Assembly (NCBI RefSeq): GCF_008710275.1
Contig: NZ_VYQE01000004.1
Location: 372,001-436,000 of the forward strand
Direction: 5' to 3'
Source of the DNA: Histidinibacterium aquaticum
GTDB taxonomy: Bacteria; Pseudomonadota; Alphaproteobacteria; Rhodobacterales; Rhodobacteraceae
DNA: 64,000 bases
The notes under the pieces were generated by a model. That model saw only the letters and a list, made by a program, of their open reading frames with translations. It did no database searches and was not told the origin of the DNA. Numbering within the stretch: position 1 is the first letter of the stretch; every line of letters starts with the position of its first letter. Position numbers and translations under genes: made by a program. Below are positions 1 to 9,706 of the stretch, piece by piece.

Positions 1-756
1 CGGAGCTACCTGGAAGGCCTGCGCCGCTTCGCGCCGGAACGCGGGCTGCGGTCGCTCGACGCCGACACCCACATGTCGCCGGGTTCGCTCGCCGCGGCCT
101 TCCGCGCGGCGGGGGCCGTGGTGCGGGCCGTCGACATGGTGCTGGGGGGCGAGGCGCCCAATGCCTTCTGCGCGGTACGGCCCCCGGGGCACCATGCCGA
201 GCGCGAGACGGCCATGGGGTTCTGTCTCTTCGGGACGGTGGCCATCGGGGCCAAGCACGCGCTCGACCACCACGGGCTGGGGCGCGTCGCGATCGTCGAC
301 TTCGACGTTCACCACGGCAACGGCACCCAGGACCTCGTCGAGGACGACCCGCGGATCCTCTTCTGCTCGACCCACCAGATGCCGCTCTATCCCGGCACGG
401 GCGCACCGGACGAGACAGGTCCGCACGACACGGTGCTGAACGTGCCGCTGCCTAGCGGCGCGGGCGGCGGGCAGTTCCAGGATGCCATGGAGACGCAGGT
501 GCTGCCGCGCATCGAGGCCTTCGCGCCCGAGCTGATCCTGGTCTCGGCGGGCTTCGACGCCCATGCCGCCGACCCGCTGGCCGGGCTGCTGCTGACCGAG
601 AACGATTTCACCTGGGTGACGCATCGTCTCTGCGATCTCGCGGACCGCCACTGCGGCGGCAAACTGGTCTCTTCGCTCGAGGGCGGTTACGATCTCGACG
701 CGCTGGGGCATTCGGCCCGGGCGCATGTGGAAGTCCTGATGGAGCGCGGCGCATGA
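1..756 (+). CDS. Histone deacetylase family protein (5' truncated by window edge)
   Basis: Zn-dependent deacetylase of the HDAC/acetylpolyamine amidohydrolase family, removing acetyl groups from acetyl-lysine or acetylpolyamines in the cytoplasm. The reading frame is open from base 1 and already in family sequence (LDADTHMSPGSL), so the start lies outside the window. Visible motifs are RPPGHHAE (paired active-site histidines), DFDVHHGNGTQD (Asp and His zinc ligands) and SAGFDAHAADP (third zinc ligand). The C-terminus is complete, with SSLEGGYDLDAL near the end. Its stop overlaps the xseB start by 4 nt, so it heads a coupled run HDAC-xseB-ispA. The bacterial substrate cannot be told from sequence. 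Confidence 0.93.
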   Translation, partial: RSYLEGLRRFAPERGLRSLDADTHMSPGSLAAAFRAAGAVVRAVDMVLGGEAPNAFCAVRPPGHHAERETAMGFCLFGTVAIGAKHALDHHGLGRVAIVDFDVHHGNGTQDLVEDDPRILFCSTHQMPLYPGTGAPDETGPHDTVLNVPLPSGAGGGQFQDAMETQVLPRIEAFAPELILVSAGFDAHAADPLAGLLLTENDFTWVTHRLCDLADRHCGGKLVSSLEGGYDLDALGHSARAHVEVLMERGA

Positions 757-992
757 CCGAGAAACCCGTGGCGGAAATGAGCTTCGAAGAGGCGATGGGG
801 GAGCTCGAAACCCTCGTCGGCCAGCTCGAGCGCGGGGACGTGCCGCTGGACGAGTCGATCCGGCTCTACGAGCGGGGCGCGGCGCTGAAGGCGCGCTGCG
901 AGCAGAAGCTCTCGGAGGCCGAGGAGAAGGTCGCCAAGCTCACCCTCGACGCCGAGGGCAACCCGACGGGCACCGCGCCGCTCGATGGTTGA
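753..992 (+). CDS. xseB: Exodeoxyribonuclease VII small subunit
   Basis: Small subunit of exonuclease VII, which with XseA degrades single-stranded DNA to acid-soluble oligonucleotides. The 79-residue product matches the usual size and carries the family core SFEEAMGELETLVGQLERG, followed by LDESIRLYERG and a charged helix ending in EEKVAKL. It starts by ATGA overlap with the HDAC-like gene and overlaps ispA by 8 nt, so translation of all three is probably coupled. xseA is not in the window. The xseB-ispA-dxs order is common in Proteobacteria. Confidence 0.95.
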   Translation: MTEKPVAEMSFEEAMGELETLVGQLERGDVPLDESIRLYERGAALKARCEQKLSEAEEKVAKLTLDAEGNPTGTAPLDG

Positions 993-1878
993 CGGAAGGC
1001 TCGCGGAGGCGGGCGCGCGGATCCGGGACCATCTGCGGGAGAGCGTGCCGCCGAGCGGCGTGGCGGAGGCCGACCTGCTGGGCGAGGCCGTCGCCTATGC
1101 TTCCGAGGGCGGCAAGGCGGTGCGCGGGGCGCTTGTCCTGGAAAGCTGTGCGATCTGCGGCGTCGACGCGGGCGCGGCGCTGAAGGCCGCCTCGGCCATC
1201 GAGGCGATCCACGCCTATTCGCTCGTTCACGACGACCTGCCCGCGATGGACGATGACGACATGCGCCGGGGACGGCCCACGCTGCACCGCGCCTACGGCG
1301 AGGCGCTCGCGATCCTGGCGGGCGACGCCCTGCAGAGCCTCGCCTTCGACCGGCTCGCCGCGATCACGGAGGCCCCGCCGGAGCGGGTGCTGGCGCTGGT
1401 GGGCGCGCTCGCGCGGGACGCGGGGCCGCGCGGCATGGTGGAGGGCCAGTGGCTCGACATGCGGGCCGAGAGCCATCCCCTGCCGGAGAGCGCCCCAATG
1501 GAGGACCGGCTCCGGCGGATCGAGGACATCCAGAGCCGCAAGACCGGCGCGCTGCTGCGCTGGTCCTGCGAGGCGGGGCCGATCCTCGGCGGGCAGGACC
1601 CGGCCCCCTTCCGGGCCTATGCCGATGCCGTGGGGCTCGCCTTCCAGGTCCGCGACGACCTCCTCGACGTGGAGGGCAGCGCCGAGGAGACCGGCAAGGC
1701 CGTGGGCAAGGACGCAGCTGCCGGGAAGGCGACCTTCGTCGGTCTGCTCGGCGTCGATGGCGCGCGGGCCAAGGCCGGGGCGCTGCTGGACGAGGCTCTC
1801 GCCGCGTTGGACCCGTTCGGCCCCTCGGCGGATTTCCTCCGTGAGCTCGCGCGCTTCATCGTGACGCGGGACCGATAG
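985..1878 (+). CDS. ispA: Farnesyl diphosphate synthase (geranyltranstransferase)
   Basis: Condenses dimethylallyl/geranyl diphosphate with isopentenyl diphosphate to farnesyl diphosphate, the precursor of quinones, undecaprenyl carrier and carotenoids. The product has 297 residues. The first aspartate-rich motif is at about residues 83-92 (DDLPAMDDDD, followed by MRRGRPT) and the second at about 224-228 (DDLLD). The KAVRGALVL segment near residue 45 fits the isopentenyl diphosphate-binding region, with VRG where many homologues have KRLRP. The ATG lies inside the end of xseB. dxs follows after 38 nt, so two isoprenoid enzymes are co-transcribed. Confidence 0.95.
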   Translation: MVDGRLAEAGARIRDHLRESVPPSGVAEADLLGEAVAYASEGGKAVRGALVLESCAICGVDAGAALKAASAIEAIHAYSLVHDDLPAMDDDDMRRGRPTLHRAYGEALAILAGDALQSLAFDRLAAITEAPPERVLALVGALARDAGPRGMVEGQWLDMRAESHPLPESAPMEDRLRRIEDIQSRKTGALLRWSCEAGPILGGQDPAPFRAYADAVGLAFQVRDDLLDVEGSAEETGKAVGKDAAAGKATFVGLLGVDGARAKAGALLDEALAALDPFGPSADFLRELARFIVTRDR

Positions 1879-1916
1879 GCTGGTAGAGGCGCGCGGATGC
1901 CCCAGGTGACGAACCG

Positions 1917-3830
1917 ATGACCGACAGACCGAAGACCCCGACCCTCGACAAGGTGCACCTGCCGTCCGACCTGCGGCGGCTGTCCGACGAGGATCTGCAC
2001 CGCGTGGCGCAGGAGCTGCGGCAGGAGACCATCAGCGCCGTGAGCCAGACCGGCGGGCACCTCGGCGCAGGCCTCGGCGTCGTCGAGCTGACGGTGGCGA
2101 TCCACTCGGTCTTCGAGACGCCGCGGGACAAGCTGATCTGGGACGTGAGCCACCAGTGCTACCCGCACAAGATCCTCACCGGCCGGCGCGAGCGCATCCG
2201 GACCCTGCGCCAGAAAGACGGGCTTTCGGGCTTCACCAAGCGGAGCGAGAGCCCCTACGACCCCTTCGGCGCGGCGCATTCCTCGACCTCGATGTCGGCG
2301 GGGCTGGGGTTCGCCGTGGCGCGGGACCTGGGCGGCGATCCGGGCGACGTGGTCTGCGTGATCGGCGACGGGGCGATGTCGGCTGGCATGGCCTACGAGG
2401 CGATGAACAACGCCGGGGCGCTGGGCAAGCGGCTGATCATCATTCTCAACGACAACGAGATGTCGATCGCGCCGCCGGTGGGGGCGATGTCCTCCTACCT
2501 CTCCCGGCTCTATGCCGGGGCGCCTTTCCAGGAGCTGAAGGCCGTGGCCAAGGGGGCGGTGAGCTTCCTGCCGCCGCCGCTGCAGGAAGGCGCGCGCCGG
2601 GCGAAGGACATGCTGAAGCATCTCGCGGTGGGCGGCACGCTCTTCGAGGAACTGGGGATCTCCTACTTGGGGCCGATCGACGGGCATGACCTCGACCAGC
2701 TGCTTGCGATCCTGCGCACGGTGCGGTCGCGGGCGGACGGGCCGATCCTGATCCACGCCATCACGCGCAAGGGCAAGGGATACGCCCCCGCCGAAGAGGC
2801 CGCCGACCGCGGCCACGGGGTGTCGAAGTTCGACATGGTCACCGGGGAGCAGAGCAAGGCGCCGTCGAACGCGCCCTCCTACACCAAGGTCTTCGCGCAG
2901 ACGCTCTCCGATATCGCGGAGCGGGACGACAAGATCGTCGCGGTGACCGCCGCGATGCCGGACGGGACCGGGCTCAAGAGCTTCATGGAGCGTTTCTCGT
3001 CTCGGTGCTTCGACGTCGGGATCGCCGAGCAGCACGCGGTGACCTTCGCGGCGGGGCTCGCGGCCGGGGGGATGCGGCCCTTCGCGGCGATCTACTCGAC
3101 CTTCCTGCAGCGGGGCTACGACCAGATCGTGCACGACGTGGCGATCCAGCGGCTGCCGGTGCGCTTCGCCATCGACCGGGCGGGGCTCGTGGGGGCGGAC
3201 GGGGCGACCCATGCCGGCAGCTACGACATCGCCTATCTCGCGAACCTGCCGGGCTTCGTGGTCATGGCGGCCGCCGACGAGGCGGAGCTCGCGCGGATGG
3301 TGGCGACGGCGGCCGTCCACGACGAGGGGCCCATCGCCTTCCGCTTTCCGCGCGGCGAGGGCGTGGGGCTCGAGATGCCGAAGGTTCCGGAGCCGCTCGA
3401 GATCGGCAAGGGCCGGATCGTGCGGGAGGGCCGGCGGGTGGCGCTGCTCTCCTACGGGACGCGGCTGGCGGAGGCGGAGGTCGCCTGCGAGCGGCTGGCC
3501 GAGCGGAGAATCGAGCCGACGCTGGCCGACGCGCGTTTCGTCAAGCCGCTGGACCGCGAGTTGATCCTCAACCTTGCCCGCAACCACGAGGCGCTGATCA
3601 CGCTGGAAGAGGGCGCGGTCGGCGGCTTCGGCAGCCATGTCGCGCAGCTCCTGGCCGAGGAGGGCGTCTTCGACCGGGGTCTCGCCTACCGCTCGATGGT
3701 GCTGCCGGACGTCTTCATCGACCAGGCCAGCCCGCGGGACATGTACGAAGTGGCGGGGCTCAACGCCGAGCACATCGAGGCCAAGGTGCTGGAGACCCTC
3801 GGCGTCGGCGTGATGTCCAAGCGGGCCTGA
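1917..3830 (+). CDS. dxs: 1-deoxy-D-xylulose-5-phosphate synthase
   Basis: Thiamine-diphosphate enzyme joining pyruvate and glyceraldehyde 3-phosphate to DXP, the first and usually rate-limiting step of the MEP isoprenoid pathway (also feeding thiamine and pyridoxal synthesis). At 637 residues it is the standard length. The ThDP-binding stretch [16 protein letters not shown] lies at about 150-165, the N-terminal [11 protein letters not shown] carries the substrate/cofactor histidine, and [10 protein letters not shown] contains the catalytic glutamate near residue 371. The C-terminal transketolase domain is complete. It is downstream of ispA in the same orientation. Confidence 0.97.
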   Translation: MTDRPKTPTLDKVHLPSDLRRLSDEDLHRVAQELRQETISAVSQTGGHLGAGLGVVELTVAIHSVFETPRDKLIWDVSHQCYPHKILTGRRERIRTLRQKDGLSGFTKRSESPYDPFGAAHSSTSMSAGLGFAVARDLGGDPGDVVCVIGDGAMSAGMAYEAMNNAGALGKRLIIILNDNEMSIAPPVGAMSSYLSRLYAGAPFQELKAVAKGAVSFLPPPLQEGARRAKDMLKHLAVGGTLFEELGISYLGPIDGHDLDQLLAILRTVRSRADGPILIHAITRKGKGYAPAEEAADRGHGVSKFDMVTGEQSKAPSNAPSYTKVFAQTLSDIAERDDKIVAVTAAMPDGTGLKSFMERFSSRCFDVGIAEQHAVTFAAGLAAGGMRPFAAIYSTFLQRGYDQIVHDVAIQRLPVRFAIDRAGLVGADGATHAGSYDIAYLANLPGFVVMAAADEAELARMVATAAVHDEGPIAFRFPRGEGVGLEMPKVPEPLEIGKGRIVREGRRVALLSYGTRLAEAEVACERLAERRIEPTLADARFVKPLDRELILNLARNHEALITLEEGAVGGFGSHVAQLLAEEGVFDRGLAYRSMVLPDVFIDQASPRDMYEVAGLNAEHIEAKVLETLGVGVMSKRA

Positions 3831-3927
3831 GGCGGGACGCGATCCGGCGGGGCGGCCGCCGCGGCGCCCCGCGTCTTGCGCCGCCCCCGGGCGGATGGTC
3901 TAGTCCGCCGCGGTCAGGGAGGCGCCG

Positions 3928-5220
3928 ATGGTCGACATCGCCACACGAGTCTGGAACCACAAGTGGAAGATCGATCCGATCGTCCGCTCCCTCATCGATA
4001 CCGATTTCTACAAGCTGCTGATGTGCCAGTCGGTGTTCCGCAACCACCCGGACACCACCGTCACCTTCAGCCTGATCAACCGCACGACGGACATCCGTCT
4101 CGCCAACCTGATCGACGAGGGCGAGCTCCGCGAACAGCTCGACCACATCCGCTCGCTCTCCCTCACCCGGGGCGAGAGCACCTGGATGCGGGGCAACACC
4201 TTCTACGGCAAGCGGCAGATGTTCACGCCTGAGTTCATGGACTGGTTCGAGAACCTGCGCCTGCCGCCCTACCAGCTCGACAAGCGCGACGGGCAGTACG
4301 AGCTCACCTTCGAGGGCAAGTGGCCCGAGGTCATGCTCTGGGAGATCCCAGCCCTCGCCGTCCTGATGGAACTGCGCGGCCGGGCCGTCCTCCGTGACAT
4401 GGGACGGTTCGAGCTGCAGGTCCTCTACGCCCGCGCCATGACCAAGCTCTGGGAGAAGGTCGAGCGGCTCCGCACCCTGCCGGGCCTGAAGATCGCCGAC
4501 TTCGGCACCCGCCGGCGGCACAGCTTCCTCTGGCAGGACTGGGCGGTGCAGGCCATGCTCGAGGGGCTGGGCGAGGCCTTCACCGGCACCTCCAACTGCC
4601 TGATCGCCAAGAACCGCGACCTCGAGGCCATCGGTACCAACGCCCACGAGCTGCCCATGGTCTACGCCGCGCTCGCCCGGGACGACGCCGAGCTCGCCGC
4701 CGCCCCCTACGACGTGCTCTCCGACTGGCACGAGGAGCACGAGGGCAACCTGCGCATCATCCTGCCCGACACCTTCGGCACCGGTCCCTTCCTCGCCAAC
4801 GCCCCGGACTGGCTGACGAAATGGACCGGCATCCGCATCGATTCCGGCGACCCGGCGGAGGGGGCGGAGACCGCCATCCGCTGGTGGACCGACCGGGGGG
4901 AGGACCCCCGCGAGAAGCTGGTGATCTTCTCGGACGGGCTGGACGTGGAGAAGATCGAGGAGCTCCACGCCCGCTTCTCGGGCCGGGTGAAGGTGAGCTT
5001 CGGCTGGGGAACGCTACTGACCAACGACTTCCGCGGGTTGGCCGAGAACGACGCCCTGGCGCCCTTCAGCCTCGTCTGCAAGGCCGTCGCCGCCGAGGGC
5101 CGCCCCACCGTCAAGCTCTCCGACAACCCCCGCAAGGCCATGGGCCCGGCCTCCGAGATCGAACGGTACAAGCGGGTGTTCGGGGTGGGGGAGCAGGTGG
5201 AGCGGGAGGTTGTGGTTTAG
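3928..5220 (+). CDS. pncB: Nicotinate phosphoribosyltransferase
   Basis: Salvages nicotinate to nicotinate mononucleotide with PRPP, the committed step of the Preiss-Handler NAD route. The 430-residue protein shows [16 protein letters not shown] at the N-terminus, [15 protein letters not shown] mid-protein, GTSNCLIAK, and the phosphate-binding IRIDSGDP segment, all typical of bacterial PncB. The ATG is preceded by GGAGG at good spacing. It sits 97 nt after dxs on the same strand but has no metabolic link to it, so it is probably a separate transcript. Its coding strand is C-rich where dxs is G-rich. Confidence 0.96.
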   Translation: MVDIATRVWNHKWKIDPIVRSLIDTDFYKLLMCQSVFRNHPDTTVTFSLINRTTDIRLANLIDEGELREQLDHIRSLSLTRGESTWMRGNTFYGKRQMFTPEFMDWFENLRLPPYQLDKRDGQYELTFEGKWPEVMLWEIPALAVLMELRGRAVLRDMGRFELQVLYARAMTKLWEKVERLRTLPGLKIADFGTRRRHSFLWQDWAVQAMLEGLGEAFTGTSNCLIAKNRDLEAIGTNAHELPMVYAALARDDAELAAAPYDVLSDWHEEHEGNLRIILPDTFGTGPFLANAPDWLTKWTGIRIDSGDPAEGAETAIRWWTDRGEDPREKLVIFSDGLDVEKIEELHARFSGRVKVSFGWGTLLTNDFRGLAENDALAPFSLVCKAVAAEGRPTVKLSDNPRKAMGPASEIERYKRVFGVGEQVEREVVV

Positions 5221-5229
5221 GACCGTGCC

Positions 5230-5252
5230 GTAGGGTGGGGTTCGACCCCACC
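5230..5252 (+). repeat. Palindromic REP-like element, variant copy
   Basis: The bases GTAGGGTGGGG, then TTCG, then ACCCCACC form a short hairpin directly downstream of pncB. It has the same design (GTAG followed by a GC palindrome) as the GTAGGCCGGGCTTCAGCCCGGC copies at 5337 and 33120-33185 but a different stem. Kinship with them is inferred. Confidence 0.45.
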
Positions 5253-5336
5253 GCCGGCGTAGGATTCGTTACTTCGTATGCTCAGACCGCCGCGCGCCGT
5301 TCAGCGAAGGTATCCCCGCACTCGTCCATCGACCGC

Positions 5337-5358
5337 GTAGGCCGGGCTTCAGCCCGGC
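5337..5358 (+). repeat. REP-like palindrome, single copy
   Basis: GTAG followed by the imperfect palindrome GCCGGGCTTCAGCCCGGC. The same 22 bases occur twice more, as an inverted pair, between serC and serA. Here it lies between the convergent ends of pncB and the small membrane-protein gene at 5365-5526, a typical place for REP elements. No REP-associated transposase gene is in the window. Confidence 0.7.
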
Positions 5359-5364
5359 ACCCCC

Positions 5365-5526
5365 TCACTCGATCGCTTCCTCCACCGTGTCGTTCATCCC
5401 GGCGTCGGTGGTCTCCTGCCGCCATTCGCCGAAGAGCAGCAGCCCCCCGATGATGAGGACGAACCCCACGGGGATGAGGACGAAGATCTTCGGGTGACGG
5501 GCCTCGGTCTTGGTGCGTTTCGCCAT
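5365..5526 (-). CDS. Small single-pass membrane protein of unknown function
   Basis: A 53-residue product with a basic N-terminus (MAKRTKTEARHP), one clear transmembrane helix (about residues 13-32, KIFVLIPVGFVLIIGGLLLF) and an acidic tail ending VEEAIE. The ATG at 5526 is preferred over an in-frame upstream start because it gives the normal positive-inside arrangement and is preceded, 6 nt upstream, by GGAAAGGA on the coding strand. I do not recognise the family. It is divergent from the PsiE-like gene 98 nt away, with which it may share a promoter region. Confidence 0.6.
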   Translation of the reverse strand: MAKRTKTEARHPKIFVLIPVGFVLIIGGLLLFGEWRQETTDAGMNDTVEEAIE

Positions 5527-5624
5527 GTCGTGTCCTTTCCTGCCTTTCCGGCACAACACCCGCACTGCCGCAGGGTTCACCCCCGGCCCTACACGGCGGA
5601 CCCGGCCGCCCTAGGTGACCGCCC

Positions 5625-6059
5625 ATGTCGGACACGCTGAGGACCTTCTTCAACCTCTTCGAGAAGCTGGTGGCCGCGCTGCTCCTGCTCGGGATGGTCG
5701 TGGTGATCGGGCTCGCTGCCTGGGCCTTCCTGCGCACCGCCGGAGAGACCGCGATGAACCCGCAGGCCGACCTCGCCTATTCCACCTTCCAGCGCATGTT
5801 CGACCGGCTGCTCGCCGCCGTCATCGCACTGGAGCTCGCGCGGTCGGTGCTGCTGCTGGTCGAGGGGCACAGGGGGCTCGTGCAGGTGAGGATCATCCTC
5901 GTCATCGGCATCCTCGCCGTCGTGCGGAAGCTGATCCTGATCGAGCTGGAGACCGCCGAGGCGCCCATCCTCTTCGGCCTCGCTGCCGCGGTCATCGCCC
6001 TGGGCGTCGTCTTCGCGCTGCTAAACTGGCTCGAACCGGCGCGGGGGCCGGAGGACTGA
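5625..6059 (+). CDS. PsiE-like (phosphate-starvation-inducible) membrane protein
   Basis: A 144-residue integral membrane protein with about four hydrophobic helices (near residues 15-36, 62-85, 92-108 and 115-135). The segment FDRLLAAVIALELARSV and the following ILVIGILAVVRKLILIE resemble the PsiE family (phosphate-starvation-inducible E), where the conserved RK(L/F)I(L/I) segment follows helix 3. The molecular role of the family is unknown. No Pho box was recognised upstream. The family call is by recognition of these segments only. Confidence 0.65.
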   Translation: MSDTLRTFFNLFEKLVAALLLLGMVVVIGLAAWAFLRTAGETAMNPQADLAYSTFQRMFDRLLAAVIALELARSVLLLVEGHRGLVQVRIILVIGILAVVRKLILIELETAEAPILFGLAAAVIALGVVFALLNWLEPARGPED

Positions 6060-6100
6060 AAGGTTAACGGGCCGGGGCTCCGGACGGATTTTCAAGCAAT

Positions 6101-6133
6101 TCCAAAGGCTTGAGGTCCTGTCCAAATTTGGAC
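6101..6133 (+). promoter_or_regulatory. Composite motif, copy A (upstream of serine hydrolase)
   Basis: TCCAAAGGCTTGA, then 6 nt, then the perfect palindrome GTCCAAATTTGGAC (6120-6133), ending 75 nt before the serine hydrolase ATG. Matching composites, with the same 6-nt gap, lie upstream of mnmH (36186-36218) and asd (50953-50987, minus strand). It may be an operator or promoter element; the role is inferred. Confidence 0.55.
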
Positions 6134-6208
6134 GCCCCCACACCGCCCCGTGATTTGCCTCTCCCCGCCGGCCCGATACCTTCGACTGGACCCTGCCGGA
6201 GCCCGCCC

Positions 6209-8160
<1,952 letters not shown>

Positions 8161-8170
8161 CTAGCGTCCC

Positions 8171-8590
8171 TCAGGGATCCACGCGACCCCGCATGGACTT
8201 TACCTCGCCGCGCTTCTTCTTGGCGTCCAGCCGCTTGCGCTTCTGGTTCTGGGTGACGCGCGTGGGGATCCGGCGCTTCGGCTTCTCGCAGGCCTTGCGG
8301 ATGAGCGCCACGAGACGCTCCCGAGCGATTTCGCGGTTACGGGCCTGCGAGCGTTCTTCGGACGCCCTGATCACCACCGCCCCCTCCTTCGTCCAGCGGC
8401 GGCCGGCCAGCCTGCGGAGGCGGTTCTTCACGGGGCCGGGGAGGGAGGGCGACCGCTCTGCCTCGAAGCGCAGCTCGACCGCCGAGGAAACCTTGTTCAC
8501 GTTCTGCCCGCCGGGGCCGCCCGCGCGGGTGAACTGCTCGGTGATCTCCCAGTCTTCGATGCTCAGGGTGTCGGTGATGGCGATGCTCAT
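8171..8590 (-). CDS. arfB: Alternative ribosome-rescue factor B (aminoacyl-tRNA hydrolase)
   Basis: Peptidyl-tRNA hydrolase of the YaeJ/ICT1 type that frees ribosomes stalled at mRNA ends. The 139-residue protein has the GGQ catalytic motif at residues 27-29 (AGGPGGQNVNKVSSAVEL) and the basic C-terminal tail (PTRVTQNQKRKRLDAKKKRGEVKSMRGR) that enters the empty mRNA channel. The ATG at 8590 was chosen because family members begin just before IEDWEITEQFTRA; an upstream in-frame extension is arginine/cysteine-rich and not family-like. A dispersed TATTT/AGATGAA repeat sits 20 nt upstream. Confidence 0.93.
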   Translation of the reverse strand: MSIAITDTLSIEDWEITEQFTRAGGPGGQNVNKVSSAVELRFEAERSPSLPGPVKNRLRRLAGRRWTKEGAVVIRASEERSQARNREIARERLVALIRKACEKPKRRIPTRVTQNQKRKRLDAKKKRGEVKSMRGRVDP

Positions 8591-8610
8591 GGGCCCGGGG
8601 ATACCCCAGT

Positions 8611-8633
8611 CTTCATCTAGCCCCAAATACCTT
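8611..8633 (-). repeat. Dispersed TATTT/AGATGAA intergenic repeat, copy 1
   Basis: Read on the minus strand: AAGGTATTTGGGGCTAGATGAAG. A copy identical at all but two bases is upstream of serB (31761-31783), and two related plus-strand forms occur at 17204 and 36137. It lies 20 nt upstream of arfB. Confidence 0.65.
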
Positions 8634-8750
8634 GTTGCCCGCGCAGCGCAGCTCCGGCGTCGGGAAGGGCGCGCGCCGCCGGCCCTCCCGCGCCACCGCG
8701 ACGCGCGAAGCGCGGCGCAACAGGGCCGGGCGCACCAGGCGGACCAAAGC

Positions 8751-8780
8751 AAAAGGGCCGCCCCGGCGATGGGGCGACCC
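8751..8780 (-). terminator. Rho-independent terminator
   Basis: On the minus strand GGGTCGCCCC, loop ATCGCC, then GGGGCGGCCC (10 bp with one G-U pair) is followed by TTTT. It closes the short transcription unit at 8751-8969 and separates it from arfB. Confidence 0.7.
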
Positions 8781-8847
8781 TTCGAAAGTTTCGGAGGTGG
8801 GGTCGGTTAGGATCCCCAACACGGGGTTTGAAATCCCGAGGGCTGCC

Positions 8848-8904
8848 TCAGGAAATCGCCTCCCACGCTGTTCCGACACCTCTCTCCAATCTCTTTCTAG
8901 ACAC
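8848..8904 (-). CDS. Possible 18-residue leader peptide
   Basis: A GTG codon lies 7 nt after AAAGGAGG, within a stretch complementary to the extreme 3' end of 16S rRNA over about 15 bases. The frame encodes a basic-then-neutral peptide (MSRKRLERGVGTAWEAIS) and stops at TGA. The GGAGGTG at 8910-8916 could pair with CACCTCC at 8793-8799 just before the terminator. No homologue is recognised. Such a strong SD on so short an ORF suggests either real translation or a regulatory role. Confidence 0.35.
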   Translation of the reverse strand: MSRKRLERGVGTAWEAIS

Positions 8905-8986
8905 TGGATCACCTCCTTTCATTTGGTTTCGCCTGACCGGGAGCGTTGCACAGATCTGGTGTATGTCAAATGAATTTACGCAAGCC

Positions 8987-9613
8987 TTAGGCGGGCCGCG
9001 CACGGAGTTGCTCGGTGATGAGGCGGAACGGCACCAGGGCGATCAAGGCGACGGCGAGTTTGACCGCCCAATCCGCCACCGCGAGGCTGACCCAGAGGGG
9101 CGCAAACGGGCCGGTCAAGAGGAAGGGCACGGCCTCCTGCGCCCAGGCGATTTGGGCGTCCGCCGCGGCGCCGAAGCTCAGCACGCCGGCGAAGGCGACC
9201 GTGAAGAAGATCGCCGTGTCGACCGTGGAGCCAACGAGGGTGGAGACCAGCGGCGCGCGCCACCAGGCGCCTTCGCGGAACCGCGAGAAGATCGCGACGT
9301 CGAGCAGCTGCGCCAAGAGGAAGGCCGAGCCCGAGGCGACGGCGACCCGAAGCGGAACGGCGGGCCCGAACTCCAGCATGATCTGCGAGCCGATGAGCGA
9401 GCAGACGACGCCCACGGCGAAGCCCGCGAGCACGACCCGCCGCGCGGGACCGGCACCGTAGACCCGGTTCATCACGTCCGTGACGAGGAAGGCCACCGGG
9501 TAGGTGAAGGCGCCCCATGTCAGCAGTCCGTCGAGGATCAGGAACTGCACGAGGATGTTCGAGGCCACCACGACGGCGGCCATGGCAAGAATGCCGGGAA
9601 GGATGCGGGTCAT
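8987..9613 (-). CDS. yhhQ: Queuosine precursor transporter (VUT family)
   Basis: Inner-membrane transporter of the YhhQ/VUT family that imports preQ0/preQ1 for queuosine tRNA modification. The 208-residue protein has about six hydrophobic helices and the family landmarks ASNILVQF, TYPVAFLVTDVMNRVYG and GSTVDTAIFFTVAF, including the conserved polar residues inside membrane segments. Length and topology are normal. No preQ1 riboswitch was recognised in the 93 nt upstream. It is transcribed toward the candidate small transcript at 8751-8969. Confidence 0.9.
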   Translation of the reverse strand: MTRILPGILAMAAVVVASNILVQFLILDGLLTWGAFTYPVAFLVTDVMNRVYGAGPARRVVLAGFAVGVVCSLIGSQIMLEFGPAVPLRVAVASGSAFLLAQLLDVAIFSRFREGAWWRAPLVSTLVGSTVDTAIFFTVAFAGVLSFGAAADAQIAWAQEAVPFLLTGPFAPLWVSLAVADWAVKLAVALIALVPFRLITEQLRARPA

Positions 9614-9706
9614 TGAGGAGTCCGTTTTGGCAAGGGTGCGGCACTTGGCTCCCCTCCCGGTGCGTCCGGAGCGGGGAACGGGCGCGGCGTACGGCCCGGG
9701 TCCCGT

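Larger units (their letters stand above)
8751..8935 (-). ncRNA. Candidate short transcript / leader RNA between yhhQ and arfB
   Basis: The 396-base interval 8591-8986 has no conventional gene. On the minus strand it holds, in order, a TTGACA-like hexamer (8964-8969), an unusually long Shine-Dalgarno (AAAGGAGGTGATCC), an 18-codon GTG-initiated ORF, a CACCTCC segment able to pair with the SD, and a terminator. This looks like an independent transcript of about 185 nt. Promoter and 5' end are inferred; no clear -10 box is seen. Confidence 0.35.

Noticed and set aside
1617-3773. A 718-codon open frame antisense to ispA and dxs
   Set aside because: Shadow of the conserved dxs reading frame; no motif and no Shine-Dalgarno.
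8902-8920. Plus-strand CTGGATCACCTCCTTTC equals the 3' end of 16S rRNA, suggesting an rRNA remnant
   Set aside because: No other 16S sequence flanks it, and the complementary strand places it as a Shine-Dalgarno 7 nt before a GTG-initiated ORF, which explains it better.
9614-9706. Possible preQ1 riboswitch upstream of yhhQ
   Set aside because: No preQ1-I or preQ1-II core sequence (such as the AAAAACTA-type tail before the SD) could be recognised.
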